NCBI GenBank assembly: GCA_002324875.1
Contig: NTJG01000015.1
Location: 25,827 to 89,826, forward strand
DNA: 64,000 nucleotides
Reading direction: 5' to 3'
Source: Lysobacteraceae bacterium NML93-0793
GTDB lineage: Bacteria; Pseudomonadota; Gammaproteobacteria; Xanthomonadales; Xanthomonadaceae
Shown here: positions 1 to 8,976 of the stretch, one piece after another
Numbering within the stretch: position 1 is the first letter of the stretch
Layout: every line of letters starts with the position of its first letter
Position numbers and translations under genes: made by a program
The notes under the pieces: generated by a model
Databases searched by the model: none
Seen by the model: the letters and a program-made list of their open reading frames with translations, nothing else
Told to the model about the DNA's origin: nothing

Positions 1-1034
1 GGGACGGCGGCCCGGTCGCCGAGGACGACAAGCCCGCGTGGCTGGCCACCACGGTCGACGTGCTGGCCCAGCGCATCCACGTCAACATCAACCGCGCCGC
101 GGACGTGAACCCGATCAACCTGCTGGCGATGGCGCTGCTGTCGACGCCCAAGCACGCGATGGGCGAGGCGGATCTGCTTGCGCAGATCGCGCTGTCGAAG
201 CAGATGCTGGTCGAGGTGCCGTATTCCGACCGGGTGACCGTGACCCCGCATTCGCCGGCCGAGATCGTCGCCCATGGCGAGGAGATCGGCGTGCTCGAAC
301 GCGTCGCGCATCCGCTCGGTGACGTGCTGCGCGTCGACGACGAACAGGCGGTGCTGCTCACCTATTACCGCAACAACGTGCTGCACCTCTACACCGCCTC
401 GGCGTGGATCGCCTGCTGCTTCCTGCACAACCGGCGCATGAGCCGGCACACCGTGCGCCGGCTGGGCCGCACCATGTACCCGTTCCTGCAGGCCGAGCTG
501 TTCCTGCCGTGGAACGAGGACGGATTCGCCGAACGCATCGAGCGCACGTTCGACGTGTTCGTGCGCGAAGGCCTGCTCGAGGTCGCCAGCAGCGACGACG
601 GCGAGGTGTTCGCGCGCAATGCCGGCCAGACCGACGAGGTGTTCCGTCTGCGTGCGCTCAGCCATCCGCTGCAGCAGGCCTTCGAGCGCTACTACATCGC
701 GATCTCGGTGCTGGCCAAGAACGGGCCGGGCACGCTGGGCGCGGGTGAACTCGAAAGCCTGTGCCAGCTCGCCGCGCAGCGGCTGTCGCTGCTCTATGCT
801 CCGGCCGCGCCGGAGTTCTTCGACAAGTCGCTGTTCCGCGGGTTCATCCAGAAGCTGCGAGAGCTGGGCCTGGTCAAGCTCGACGGCAACAGCAAGCTGG
901 TGTTCGACGAGCGCCTGGCGGTGCTGGCCAAGGATGCGAAGGTGATCCTCGGCCGCGAACTGCGCCATTCGATCGAGAAGGTCAGTCCCGAAGCGGTGCG
1001 CGCCGTCCCGGTACCCCCGCCGCCTGCCGACTGA
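1..1034 (+). CDS. plsB: Glycerol-3-phosphate 1-O-acyltransferase, C-terminal part (5' end outside window)
   Basis: Open from the window edge (in frame from base 3), so the N-terminal acyltransferase core with its HX4D motif lies outside. PlsB is the inner-membrane enzyme that acylates sn-glycerol-3-phosphate at position 1, the first step of phospholipid synthesis. The visible 343 codons match the PlsB C-terminal half: a VNPINLLAMALL segment, a LLTYYRNNVLHLY segment and a following LYPxLQAELFLPW-type helix region (here MYPFLQAELFLPW). The stop is at 1032-1034. It is followed by a 57-bp gap to the stop of a convergent small gene. No frameshift is seen in the visible part. The family assignment is from recognised sequence; activity cannot be judged from the fragment. 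Confidence 0.9.
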   Translation, partial: DGGPVAEDDKPAWLATTVDVLAQRIHVNINRAADVNPINLLAMALLSTPKHAMGEADLLAQIALSKQMLVEVPYSDRVTVTPHSPAEIVAHGEEIGVLERVAHPLGDVLRVDDEQAVLLTYYRNNVLHLYTASAWIACCFLHNRRMSRHTVRRLGRTMYPFLQAELFLPWNEDGFAERIERTFDVFVREGLLEVASSDDGEVFARNAGQTDEVFRLRALSHPLQQAFERYYIAISVLAKNGPGTLGAGELESLCQLAAQRLSLLYAPAAPEFFDKSLFRGFIQKLRELGLVKLDGNSKLVFDERLAVLAKDAKVILGRELRHSIEKVSPEAVRAVPVPPPPAD

Positions 1035-1091
1035 CACGTCGCGCGGCCGGCGTCATCCCGGACACGCCGTGGATGCGCGGCAGGCCGGCGC

Positions 1092-1316
1092 TCAGGCCGG
1101 TTCGTCTGGAATCAGCGCCGATTCCAGCCGGGCAATCGCGTCCTTGAGCAGCAGCTTGCGCTTCTTCAGGCGCTTCAGCGTGAGCTCCTCGTGCGCGGGA
1201 TCGGCCTGCAGTCGCTGGATTTCCGCGTCGAGTTCGCGATGCTCGCGACGCAAGGCCACCAGCCGGAAACCGGCGGTGTCCTCGTGACCGCTGTCGTCGA
1301 TGGGCTCGAGCGCCAT
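1092..1316 (-). CDS. DUF465/YdcH-like small coiled-coil protein
   Basis: A 74-residue, highly charged protein that is nearly all helical. The heptad-like stretch LRREHRELDAEIQRLQADP is followed by EELTLKRLKKRKLLLKDAIARLE, the pattern of the DUF465 (YdcH) family of small proteobacterial proteins of unknown function. There is no signal peptide or membrane segment, so it is probably cytosolic and oligomeric. It converges with plsB and is divergent from the next gene. A TAAGCT hexamer ends six bases before the ATG, which suggests a leaderless mRNA (see the promoter entry). Family assignment is from pattern; role unknown. Confidence 0.75.
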   Translation of the reverse strand: MALEPIDDSGHEDTAGFRLVALRREHRELDAEIQRLQADPAHEELTLKRLKKRKLLLKDAIARLESALIPDEPA

Positions 1317-1322
1317 GCCCCG

Positions 1323-1328
1323 AGCTTA
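1323..1328 (-). promoter_or_regulatory. Putative -10 element (TAAGCT), leaderless start of the DUF465 gene
   Basis: Read on the minus strand, TAAGCT is followed by six bases (CGGGGC) and then the ATG at 1316. Transcription starting about 7 nt after a -10 would begin at the start codon. The same geometry recurs at several other genes in this window. Confidence 0.45.
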
Positions 1329-1475
1329 CCCGATGCCCCGTCCGCCACTCTTGGCGGCCGCCGGACGGCCTGCAAGAATGCGCGGCACGCCAGACGGGGA
1401 TGGCGTGCCGCGCCGGACGACCGCGCGCCGCTCCCGCTCGCGGCGCCCCGACCGCATCCGCCAAGGACGTCCACG

Positions 1476-2057
1476 ATGCGCAAGACCCCGCTCCGCCCCG
1501 CCACCGCCCTCCTCGCGACCGCCCTGCTCGCCGCCGCTGCCGGCGTCTCCGCCCAGGAAAAATACGACGGCTACCTGTGCTGCAACATGCGCAGCGACGG
1601 CAGCTGGATCAGCGACAGCAACTACGCCGAGAACGGCAAGCGCGTGATTCCGGTGGGCACGCCCGTCAGCGTCACCGGCTACGGCCGCCAGCGCATCAAC
1701 GTGCGTATCGATGGCGAGCGCCAGGCGATCGGCAACGACTACAGCCGCGACATCGGCCTGGCCGACTTCGCCCGCCGCTATGTGGTGACCGAGGATCCGG
1801 CGGCGAAGATCGCCGGCTATCCGGCCAAGATCCAGGACGCGATCAAGCGCGCCAAGATCACCCCGGGCATGACCCGCGAACAGGTGCTGATGGCGCTGGG
1901 CTATCCGATCAGCAGCGAGAACCCGGATCTGAGCGCCGACCTGTGGCGCTACTGGATGAGCAGCTTCGCCGAGTTCCAGGTGCAGTTCGACGGCAACGGC
2001 CGGGTGCGTGAGATCACCACCGACGCGAACACCCGCAACCTGGTGTGGGTGCCCTGA
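1476..2057 (+). CDS. Exported protein with a C-terminal SmpA/BamE-like fold
   Basis: 193 residues starting at an ATG preceded by AAGGAC, a plausible ribosome-binding site. The first ~23 residues form a signal peptide (MRKTPLRPATALLATALLAA, cleavage near VSA-QE). After it comes YLCCNMRSDGSWISD, with a Cys pair. The C-terminal half has KITPGMTREQVLMALGYP, the typical start of a SmpA/OmlA (BamE-like) domain, followed by LWRYW and a final beta region. Such domains usually sit in periplasmic or outer-membrane assembly factors. There is no lipobox Cys at the cleavage point, so it is likely soluble periplasmic rather than a lipoprotein. An earlier in-frame extension to 1191 overlaps the divergent gene and is not credible. 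Exact function unknown. Confidence 0.7.
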   Translation: MRKTPLRPATALLATALLAAAAGVSAQEKYDGYLCCNMRSDGSWISDSNYAENGKRVIPVGTPVSVTGYGRQRINVRIDGERQAIGNDYSRDIGLADFARRYVVTEDPAAKIAGYPAKIQDAIKRAKITPGMTREQVLMALGYPISSENPDLSADLWRYWMSSFAEFQVQFDGNGRVREITTDANTRNLVWVP

Positions 2058-2120
2058 ACAGGGCGCGCCGCAGGTGATCCACACGGGCGCCGGACGGCGC
2101 CCGTGTCGTATGCGGTGCCG

Positions 2121-3768
2121 TCATGCGACGGTCAGGGTGTCGCCATCGAGCTGCAGCCTGTGGGTCAGTTCGAGCGCATCGAGCACGGCCGTGTCGTGAC
2201 TGACCACCAGCAGCGCGCCGGGCCAGGCCCGCAGCAACGCGACGAGCGCGTCGACACTGTCGAAGTCGAGATGGCTGGCCGGCTCGTCGAGCAGCAACAG
2301 CGGCGCGACCGGCTGCGACCCGGCGGCTGCGGCGATGGCGACGCGCATGCGTTCGCCACCCGACAGTGTCCCCAGTGCCTGCCGCGCGCGCGCCGGGCAA
2401 TCCCAGCAGCGCGAGGCGGGTCGCGATCCCGGCCGGCGGGATGTCCGGCATCCGCGACTGCAGCCAGTCGAGCGCCGGCGTCGCGGCGGGCAGGGCCGCG
2501 AGATGCTGATCGAGCGACTGCACCGGCACATGCGCAGTCACCTGGCCGTGCGCGAGTGGGCCGTGCCCGGCGATTGCACGCAACAGCGTCGACTTGCCGC
2601 TGCCGTTGCGGCCTTCCAGTCCGATGCGCACCGGGCCGCTGCAGGTCCAGGTGAGCGCGCCCCGCGGTGACGGCGCGCACGGGTGCACGTCCTCGAACGT
2701 GAGTATCCGCCGGCCTTCCGGCAGCGCCAGCGCGACGCGGTCCACAAAGTCCGGCGCGGCGACGTGTTCCATCGCGGCGTAGGCGCGGCGCGCCGCGGTA
2801 TCGGCGGCGTCGACACGGCTAGTGAGCCCGGCTTGCGTGCGTGCACGGGCGCGATCCGCGCGATCGGCGCGGTGATCGAGCAGCAGCGGCGACTGGTTCT
2901 CGGTGCGTGCGTCGCGCCGCCCCCGCGCGCTGCGTTGCTCGATGCGTGCGCGCGCGAGCATCGCATCGCGGCGTGTCCGGGACCGCTCGGTGCGCGCCGC
3001 GTCCAGCGCCTCCGCTTCGAGTGCGCGACGCGCCGCTTGCGCCGCGCGCCAGACGTCGAGATTGCCGTCGGTCCGGTGCAACGCGCCGTCGCGCAGTTCG
3101 AGGATGCCGGGCATCGCCGCGAGCCATGCAGGGTCGTGCGTCACCACCAGGACCGCGCCCGGATGCACCAGTACCCGGTCACGCCAGTACGCGGATGCCG
3201 CCGCATCGAGGAAGATGCTGGGTTCGTCGAGCAGCAGCACGCCCGCGTCGCCGCGCAGCAACGCGAGCAGACGCAGCTGCTGGCGTTCGCCACCCGACAG
3301 CTGCGCGGGATCGGCATCGAGATCGACGGCCGCGAGCCCCGCCGCATCGAGCTGCGCACGCAGATCGGCTTCCAGCGTCCAGTCGTCGTCGATGCAGGCG
3401 AGATCGCGCGCATCGCCGCGACCGGCGAGCACGCGGCGCAGCGCATCCACGTGCGGGCCCGCGCCCAGCAGATCGACGACGCGTGCCGGCAATGCGTCCT
3501 GCAGCTGCGGCAGCCAGGCGATACGTGCGTCGGTATCGATGCTCGCCTCGCCCGGCGGCAACGCACCGGCGAGCAGGCGCAGCAGCGTGGTCTTGCCGCT
3601 GCCGTTGGCGCCGATCAGTGCGACGGGGCCGCGTGGCAGGACGAGTTCGAGACCGGTGAACAGCGCGCGGCCGTCGCCGCGCACGGCCGACAGGTGTCGG
3701 GCGCGCAGGATCGGGGACGGCACGGCAGCGCCGGCGCGATGCGCGCGCGGGCAGGACGGAGACGGCAT
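2121..3768 (-). pseudogene. ABC-F type ATPase (duplicated ATP-binding cassettes), frameshifted near 2383-2392
   Basis: Two soluble ABC ATPase domains with no membrane segments, the ABC-F layout of ribosome-associated or antibiotic-protection ATPases. The first cassette has Walker [10 protein letters not shown], signature [11 protein letters not shown] and Walker B VLLLDEPS. The second has Walker A GRNGSGKST, then the frame breaks, and signature LSGGERMRVAIA with Walker B LLLLDEPASHLD continue in another frame to the stop at 2121. The break lies at a (CG)5 run at 2383-2392; losing one CG (or gaining one base) explains the shift. Without the shift the product would be about 550 residues, normal for the family. 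It could be a genuine inactivation, phase variation at the dinucleotide run, or a sequencing error. A charged linker with [17 protein letters not shown] joins the domains. Confidence 0.8.
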
Positions 3769-3984
3769 GGGAGACCTCGCAGCAACAGCGGACAGGTGCA
3801 GGCCCGGCGCGGGCGTGCAGGCAACCGGATGTCAGGCGATGGAATCCACGAGGGCGATGCTCCGGGGCGGGCGCGGAAGGCCCGGCGAGGGACGCAGTCT
3901 AGCGGCGGTGGCGCCGATGCGGCTGAACGCAGGCCGCCACGTGCCGCGCGGCACGTGTGGGCGCGACGCGCCGGATCCGCCCGG

Positions 3985-3990
3985 TAAACT
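3985..3990 (+). promoter_or_regulatory. Putative -10 element (TAAACT) directly before ttcA
   Basis: TAAACT ends seven bases before the ttcA ATG at 3998, and no Shine-Dalgarno sequence lies between. This predicts an mRNA with essentially no 5' leader. Confidence 0.5.
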
Positions 3991-3997
3991 AGGCCCG

Positions 3998-4897
3998 ATG
4001 AGCACCGTCCTGCCCCTGCACGAACCCCTGCCGCGCTCGCGGGATCCACGCCGCGGCGCACCCGATACGCCCGATGCGCAGAAGCTGGCGACGCGCCTGC
4101 GCCACCAGGTGGGCCGCGCGATCGCCGACTTCGGCATGATCGAGGACGGCGACAAGGTGATGGTGTGCCTGTCCGGCGGCAAGGACAGCTACACGATGCT
4201 CGACATCCTGCTGCAGTTGCAGAAGAAGGCGCCGGTGCGGTTCTCGATCACCGCGGTCAATCTCGACCAGAAGCAGCCCGGCTTTCCCGAGCACATCCTG
4301 CCCACGTATCTCGAATCGCTGGGTGTGGACTTCCACATCATCGAGCAGGACACCTACTCGGTCGTCAGCCGGGTGATCCCGGAAGGCAAGACGATGTGCT
4401 CGCTGTGTTCGCGCCTGCGTCGCGGCGCGCTGTACACCTACGCGGAAGCCAACGGCTTCACCAAGATCGCGCTCGGCCACCATCGCGACGATCTGGTCGC
4501 GACGTTCTTCCTCAACCTGTTCTTCCACGCCAAGCTCAGCGGCATGCCGCCGAAGCTGCGCAGCGACGACGGCCGGCACATCGTGATCCGTCCGCTGGCC
4601 TACGCGGCCGAGGACGACATCGCCGCGTATGCGCAGGCGAAGGCGTTCCCGATCATTCCCTGCAACCTCTGCGGCTCGCAGGAGAACCTGCAGCGCAAGC
4701 AGGTCGGCCTGATGATGCGGCAGTGGGAACGCGACACGCCCGGCCGCATCGAAACCATCGCCCGCGCGCTCGGCGATATCCGGCCCTCGCAGCTCAGCGA
4801 CCCGAAGCTGTTCGACTTCCTCTCGCTGGGTGCTTCGATGCCCGACACCGCCCGAGCCGACGCACACGCGTGGATGGCGGACGCGTCGCCGTCCTGA
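3998..4897 (+). CDS. ttcA: tRNA 2-thiocytidine(32) synthetase
   Basis: A 299-residue cytosolic ATP-dependent iron-sulfur enzyme that thiolates cytidine-32 of certain tRNAs. Visible hallmarks are the PP-loop SGGKDS at residues 59-64, the CSLC motif (Cys134, Cys137) and a third cluster-binding site in [10 protein letters not shown] (Cys222/Cys225), followed by [13 protein letters not shown]. The length is normal. The ATG at 3998 was chosen because a -10-like TAAACT lies just upstream and the conserved PP-loop region begins soon after. The gene is divergent from the ABC-F gene across 229 bp. A REP pair follows it. Confidence 0.95.
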   Translation: MSTVLPLHEPLPRSRDPRRGAPDTPDAQKLATRLRHQVGRAIADFGMIEDGDKVMVCLSGGKDSYTMLDILLQLQKKAPVRFSITAVNLDQKQPGFPEHILPTYLESLGVDFHIIEQDTYSVVSRVIPEGKTMCSLCSRLRRGALYTYAEANGFTKIALGHHRDDLVATFFLNLFFHAKLSGMPPKLRSDDGRHIVIRPLAYAAEDDIAAYAQAKAFPIIPCNLCGSQENLQRKQVGLMMRQWERDTPGRIETIARALGDIRPSQLSDPKLFDFLSLGASMPDTARADAHAWMADASPS

Positions 4898-4918
4898 CGC
4901 TGGGCGCCCGCCGCATCC

Positions 4919-5002
4919 GTCACTCCCGCGGAAGCGGGACTCCAGCGGCTTCCGGCGCTCGCGAAGCACGGACACTGGATTCCCGCGTCTGCGGGAATGA
5001 CG
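4919..5002. repeat. REP pair (inverted CGTCAYTCCCGC / GCGGGAATGACG units)
   Basis: Two oppositely oriented palindromic units. The left unit reads CGTCACTCCCGC-ggaa-GCGGGACTCCAG and the right unit CTGGATTCCCGC-gtct-GCGGGAATGACG. Each can form its own hairpin and the pair can form a larger one. The same sequence recurs at 18955, 21225 and 21342, with a variant at 6045 and 12094. It lies between ttcA and rdgC, where it could act as an RNA end or stability element. Confidence 0.8.
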
Positions 5003-5051
5003 AAGATCTCGTTCTGTTCACCACCCCCCGATCACTGACCACGGCCCTTCG

Positions 5052-5954
5052 ATGTTCTTCAGAAATCTCACCCTGTTCCGCTTCCCCACCGCCCTCGACC
5101 TGTCGGAACTCGAGGCGCGCCTGGCCGAATTTCCGCTCAAGCCGGTCGGTCCGCTCGAAATGTCCTCGCGCGGCTTCGTCTCGCCGATCGCCCGCGACGG
5201 CGAGGCGATGACGCATCGCATCGAGGACGCGATCTGGGTCACCGTCGGCGGCGAGGAGAAGATCCTGCCCGGCCCGGTGGTCAACGAACTGCTGGCACGG
5301 CGCATCGAGGAGTTCGAGGACAAGCAGGGGCGCAAGCCCGGCGGCAAGCTGCGCAAGCAGATGAAGGACGATCTGCTGCAGGAACTGATGCCGCGCGCGT
5401 TCGTCAAGCCGGTGCGCAGCGATGCACTGATCGACACCGAGCACGGCGTGGTCGCGGTCAACAGCTCCAGCCGCAAGAGCGCGGAGAACGTGGTGTCGGA
5501 GATCCGTACCGCGCTCGGCAGCTTTCCCGCGCTGCCGCTCAATGCCGAAGTGTCGCCGCGTGTGGTGATGACCGGCTGGATCGCCGGCGAGCCGCTGCCC
5601 GACGGGCTGACGCTGGGCGAGGAGTGCGAGCTCAAGGATCCCTCGGACCAGGGCGCGATCGTGCGCTGCCAGCGCCAGGACCTGCAGTGCGAGGAGATCA
5701 CCCGGCATCTCGATGCCGGCAAGCAGGTGACGAAGCTCGCACTGAATCTCGACGACCACGTCTCGTTCGTGCTCGGCGAGGATCTGATCATCCGCAAGTT
5801 CAAGCTGCTCGACGGTGCACTCGATTCGCTCGAGCACACCGAGAACGACGACATGCGCGCCGAACTCGACGCGCGCTTCGCGCTGATGCGCGGCGAGTTC
5901 AAGCGCCTGTTCACGGTGCTCGAAGGCGCGTTGAAGCTGTCGAAGGCGGAATAA
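5052..5954 (+). CDS. rdgC: Recombination-associated protein RdgC
   Basis: 300 residues, full length for RdgC, a nucleoid-associated protein that forms dimeric rings on DNA and modulates RecA. It begins with the typical MFFRNLTLFRFP and contains GFVSPIARDG, KILPGPVVNELL and GRKPGGKLRKQMKDD, all RdgC hallmarks. The C-terminal part FALMRGEFKRLFTVLEGAL is also characteristic. No signal peptide or membrane segment. It stands alone between repeat elements. The start is the first ATG that gives the conserved N-terminus; no strong ribosome-binding site is visible. Confidence 0.95.
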   Translation: MFFRNLTLFRFPTALDLSELEARLAEFPLKPVGPLEMSSRGFVSPIARDGEAMTHRIEDAIWVTVGGEEKILPGPVVNELLARRIEEFEDKQGRKPGGKLRKQMKDDLLQELMPRAFVKPVRSDALIDTEHGVVAVNSSSRKSAENVVSEIRTALGSFPALPLNAEVSPRVVMTGWIAGEPLPDGLTLGEECELKDPSDQGAIVRCQRQDLQCEEITRHLDAGKQVTKLALNLDDHVSFVLGEDLIIRKFKLLDGALDSLEHTENDDMRAELDARFALMRGEFKRLFTVLEGALKLSKAE

Positions 5955-6044
5955 CCGCAGCCGCGCGACGTCGGGACCGCTCTGGCGTGTCGTCGCCATA
6001 GCGGTGAAGGCGGATCCACCGGACGGTCGAAGCGTCGAGACGGT

Positions 6045-6094
6045 GGATTCCCGCGAGACCGGACATGCGGCCGTTGGAAGCCGCCGGAATGACG
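6045..6094 (+). repeat. REP-family variant with GGACATGCGNCCGTT core
   Basis: Starts with GGATTCCCGC and ends with GGAATGACG, like the short REP units, but carries a longer middle: GGACATGCGGCCGTT then GGAAGCCGCC. A matching copy, in inverse orientation, lies at 12094-12128. It falls in the 206-bp gap between rdgC and the next gene. Confidence 0.6.
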
Positions 6095-6148
6095 GGCTCG
6101 CGGCATGCGCACACGTCGTGGCGCGCATGTCGCGACACGCGCAGCGCA

Positions 6149-6154
6149 TACAAT
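6149..6154 (+). promoter_or_regulatory. Putative -10 element (TACAAT), leaderless start of the DUF45 peptidase
   Basis: TACAAT is followed by six bases (CGGCGC) and the ATG at 6161. It is one of the best -10 matches in the window. There is no room for a ribosome-binding site, so a leaderless transcript is predicted. Confidence 0.5.
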
Positions 6155-6160
6155 CGGCGC

Positions 6161-6943
6161 ATGTCGTCTCTGTCGCGCCTGCTGTCGCCATCCACCCGAT
6201 CCGTTCCGATGCAGCGCGAGACGCTGCGGATCCGGCTCGACGACGGGCGCGAGATCGAGGTGACCCGCGTGCGCGATCCGCGTGCGCGGCGCATCCGCCT
6301 CAGTGTCAGCGAACGCGGGGCGCGCCTGACGCTGCCGTTGCGCGCCAGCCTGACAGCAGGCGATGCGTTTCTGCGCGAGCACCGCGACTGGCTGGCCACC
6401 CAGCTGGCCGAACACGGCAGCGCCTTGCCGCTGCGGCGGGACACGACCACCGCGCTGCCACTGCGCGATGCGAGCCACGCGGTGCATTGGGAGCCGGGCC
6501 GCTACAGCCATGCGCAGCTGCGCGACGACGGCACCATCGTCTTCGCCGCACCCGCGCAGGCCGGACCGGATGCGCTGCGACGCGCACTGCGCGAGTTCTA
6601 CGAAGCCCAGGCGCGCGCCGACATCGCCCGCTGGATGCCGACCTATCTGGCCGGCCTGCCGCGCCCGCCGTCGCGCGTGCGGCTCAAGGTGATGTCCTCG
6701 CAATGGGGCTCACTGGCGCCCGACGGCACCCTGACCCTCGATCTGGCGCTGGTGCTGGGCCAGCCCGCGGCGTTCGAATACGTGCTGGTGCACGAACTCT
6801 GCCACCTGATCCACGCCGACCATTCGCGCGCGTTCTGGCGCGAGGTCGAGGCGCGCTGCCCGGACTGGCGCGACGCGCGCGATTATTTCCGCGACCACGG
6901 GCGCCGGCTCAAGGGCGACCTGCACGCGCTGCTCAACGCCTGA
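6161..6943 (+). CDS. YgjP-like (DUF45) zinc metallopeptidase domain protein
   Basis: 260 residues with the DUF45/YgjP arrangement: an N-terminal beta region (LRIRLDDGREIEVTRVRDPRA), a middle QWGSLAPDGTLTLD segment matching the conserved RWGSC-type motif, then HELCHLIHADH at 211-221. This holds the HExxH zinc site (His211, Glu212, His215) plus a downstream His. The C-terminus FWREVEARCPDWRDARDYF is also typical. The Cys of the usual RWGSC is Leu here. The family is cytosolic and its substrate is unknown. The ATG at 6161 was chosen because it sits just after a TACAAT hexamer; the ATG at 6209 is an alternative. Confidence 0.85.
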   Translation: MSSLSRLLSPSTRSVPMQRETLRIRLDDGREIEVTRVRDPRARRIRLSVSERGARLTLPLRASLTAGDAFLREHRDWLATQLAEHGSALPLRRDTTTALPLRDASHAVHWEPGRYSHAQLRDDGTIVFAAPAQAGPDALRRALREFYEAQARADIARWMPTYLAGLPRPPSRVRLKVMSSQWGSLAPDGTLTLDLALVLGQPAAFEYVLVHELCHLIHADHSRAFWREVEARCPDWRDARDYFRDHGRRLKGDLHALLNA

Positions 6944-6977
6944 GCGCGCACGTCGGCGCACCGTCGGCGATCGCGCG

Positions 6978-7844
6978 TCAGTCCGGGCGCTGCAGGAAAT
7001 CGCCGATCGCCGCGGCCACCTCGCCCGGCTGTTCCATGTGCAGGTGATGGCCGCCGGCGATGACGACGAGATCGCCGTCGGGCAACAGGCGTGCGCGCCG
7101 CGAACGGTCCGGCTCGGGCAGATACGGCTGCGGCGGATCGGCGTAGATCACCCGGGTCGGGCATTCGATGCCTCCGATCAGGGCATCGACCTGGTCGGGC
7201 GTCATGCGCACCGCGGTGGGCACGGTGAGCCGCGGATCGCTGCACCACACATGCCCGCCGTCGACGTCGCGCACGCCGCGCTCGACCAGCAGCCGCGCCG
7301 AGGCCTCGGTCAGCGCGTTGACGCGCATGCGCGCGCGCACCGGCGCATCGAGATCGGGGAACACCCGCAGCGCCCGCTGCGGCAGACCGCGCGCCGATGT
7401 CACCGCATCGCGCAGACGCGGCACGGTCTGCTCGACGATCTCGGGCAACGCACCCAGCGCTTCGATCGCGACGAAGCGCTCGATCCGCTCCGGCACCGCC
7501 GCGGCCACCAGGCTGGCGATGCCCGCCCCCATCGAATGGCCGAGCAACGCGAAGCGCTCCCAGCCGAGCGCGTCGGCCACGTCGAGCACCTGGTGCACGG
7601 CGCCGACGAAGGTGTAGTCGGTGCCCGGCGGCATGTGCGCGCTGCGGCCGTGGCCGGGCAGGTCCGGCGCGGCGATGTCCAGGCCGTCCAGATGCGCCGC
7701 CAGCGGCACGAAGCTCGCCGCGTTGTCGAGCCAGCCGTGCAGCGCGAGCACGCGCCGGCCACCGGGCGCGCCGAAGCGCAGGCCGCGCACCGTGCCGATT
7801 CCGATCTCGACCTCGAACGGCTGGCCGCCGACCGCGCCGCTCAC
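6978..7844 (-). CDS. Alpha/beta hydrolase
   Basis: 288 residues, GTG start overlapping the hemH stop (GTGA), so translation is probably coupled to hemH. The alpha/beta-hydrolase core is clear: [10 protein letters not shown] oxyanion region, DLPGHGRS, nucleophile elbow GHSMGAG (catalytic Ser), and a late [10 protein letters not shown] with the catalytic His. The size and style fit esterases or lipases of the MhpC/YbfF type. There is no signal peptide, so it is likely cytosolic. The substrate is unknown. Pairing with ferrochelatase does not itself indicate a role in haem synthesis. Confidence 0.85.
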   Translation of the reverse strand: MSGAVGGQPFEVEIGIGTVRGLRFGAPGGRRVLALHGWLDNAASFVPLAAHLDGLDIAAPDLPGHGRSAHMPPGTDYTFVGAVHQVLDVADALGWERFALLGHSMGAGIASLVAAAVPERIERFVAIEALGALPEIVEQTVPRLRDAVTSARGLPQRALRVFPDLDAPVRARMRVNALTEASARLLVERGVRDVDGGHVWCSDPRLTVPTAVRMTPDQVDALIGGIECPTRVIYADPPQPYLPEPDRSRRARLLPDGDLVVIAGGHHLHMEQPGEVAAAIGDFLQRPD

Positions 7845-8818
7845 GCGCCCGCCTCCAGGTCGCGACGTGCCAGTGCCGCCAGCACCTGTGCGTGCACCGG
7901 CGCATCGTTGAGGCAGGGGATGTACCGCAGCGCCTGACCGCCGTGTTCGTGGAAGATCTCCGCGTTCTGCAGCGCGATCTCCTCCAGCGTTTCCAGACAG
8001 TCGACCGCGAAGCCGGGGCAGACCACGTCGAGCGTGCGCACGCCCTCGCCGCCGAGCGCCTTCAGCGTCTCGTCGGTATAGGGCTGCAGCCAGGGTTCGC
8101 GTCCGAAGCGCGACTGGAAGGTCAGCAGCGCCTCGTCCTCGCGCAGGCCCAGCGCGCGCACGATCGCATCGGCGCCGGCGCGGCACTGTTGCGGATACGG
8201 GTCGCCGGCGTCGGCCAGGCGCTGCGGAATGCCGTGGAAGGAGAACAGCAGGCGCTCGCCGCGGCCGTGCACCGCCCAGTGCGCGCGGATCGACGCGGCC
8301 ACGGCCTCGACCCACGCCGGATCGACGTGATAGTCGGCACGCATCCGCGCGCGGCCGTCGGCGCCGAACACCGCATTGACGATGTCGCCGACCGAGGCCG
8401 TCGTCGTCGTCGAGTACTGCGGATACAGCGGCAGCACCTGCACCTGTGGATGCCCGGCGTCGCGCAGCTCTTCGAGCACGGTGCGCAACGACGGGTTGCC
8501 GTAGCGCATGGCGTGGACCACGCGCGCCTCCGGCATCTCGCGCTGCACGGCTTCGGTCAGCCGCGCGGTGTGCACCGCGAGCGGCGAGCCGCCGTCCATC
8601 CACACGCCGGCGTAGAGCTTGGCCACGCGCGGCGAGCGGAAGGGCAGGATCACGAAATGCAGGATCGGGCACCACAGCCAGCGGGTCAGCGCGACCACGC
8701 GGTGGTCGTGCAGGAACTCGGCGAGATAGCGGCGGACCGCCTTGGGCGTCGGCGCATCGGGGGTGCCGAGATTCACCAGGACGACGGCGGGAACGGATGT
8801 AGGAGCGGGCGTGTTCAT
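7841..8818 (-). CDS. hemH: Ferrochelatase
   Basis: 325 residues from the ATG at 8818. It inserts Fe2+ into protoporphyrin IX, the last step of protohaem synthesis, at the inner face of the membrane. Family features: [11 protein letters not shown] near the start, [19 protein letters not shown] (metal-binding His), [14 protein letters not shown] and [17 protein letters not shown]. The last motif has the conserved C-terminal Cys and Glu residues. An ATG at 8824 is also in frame, but 8818 gives the conserved N-terminus and has CATCCT six bases upstream, the same geometry as other leaderless genes here. A downstream hydrolase is translationally coupled. Confidence 0.95.
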   Translation of the reverse strand: MNTPAPTSVPAVVLVNLGTPDAPTPKAVRRYLAEFLHDHRVVALTRWLWCPILHFVILPFRSPRVAKLYAGVWMDGGSPLAVHTARLTEAVQREMPEARVVHAMRYGNPSLRTVLEELRDAGHPQVQVLPLYPQYSTTTTASVGDIVNAVFGADGRARMRADYHVDPAWVEAVAASIRAHWAVHGRGERLLFSFHGIPQRLADAGDPYPQQCRAGADAIVRALGLREDEALLTFQSRFGREPWLQPYTDETLKALGGEGVRTLDVVCPGFAVDCLETLEEIALQNAEIFHEHGGQALRYIPCLNDAPVHAQVLAALARRDLEAGA

Positions 8819-8976
8819 CCGCATAGGATGGCAGGCGCCCCGGCGCTTGGGCAGGCCGGGCGACGCGGGTCGAACTCACCGGCGATTCATTCGACCGTCA
8901 CTAGCCTGAACTCCGTTTGCCGCCTGTTGTCCGAATCCGTGTCCGATCCGCGGCACGTGCCGCCCCTGGAGTCCGC

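Noticed and set aside
2683..3987. Plus-strand frames opposite the ABC-F gene
   Set aside because: Low-complexity Arg/Ala/Gln-rich products; the minus strand has clear Walker and signature motifs.
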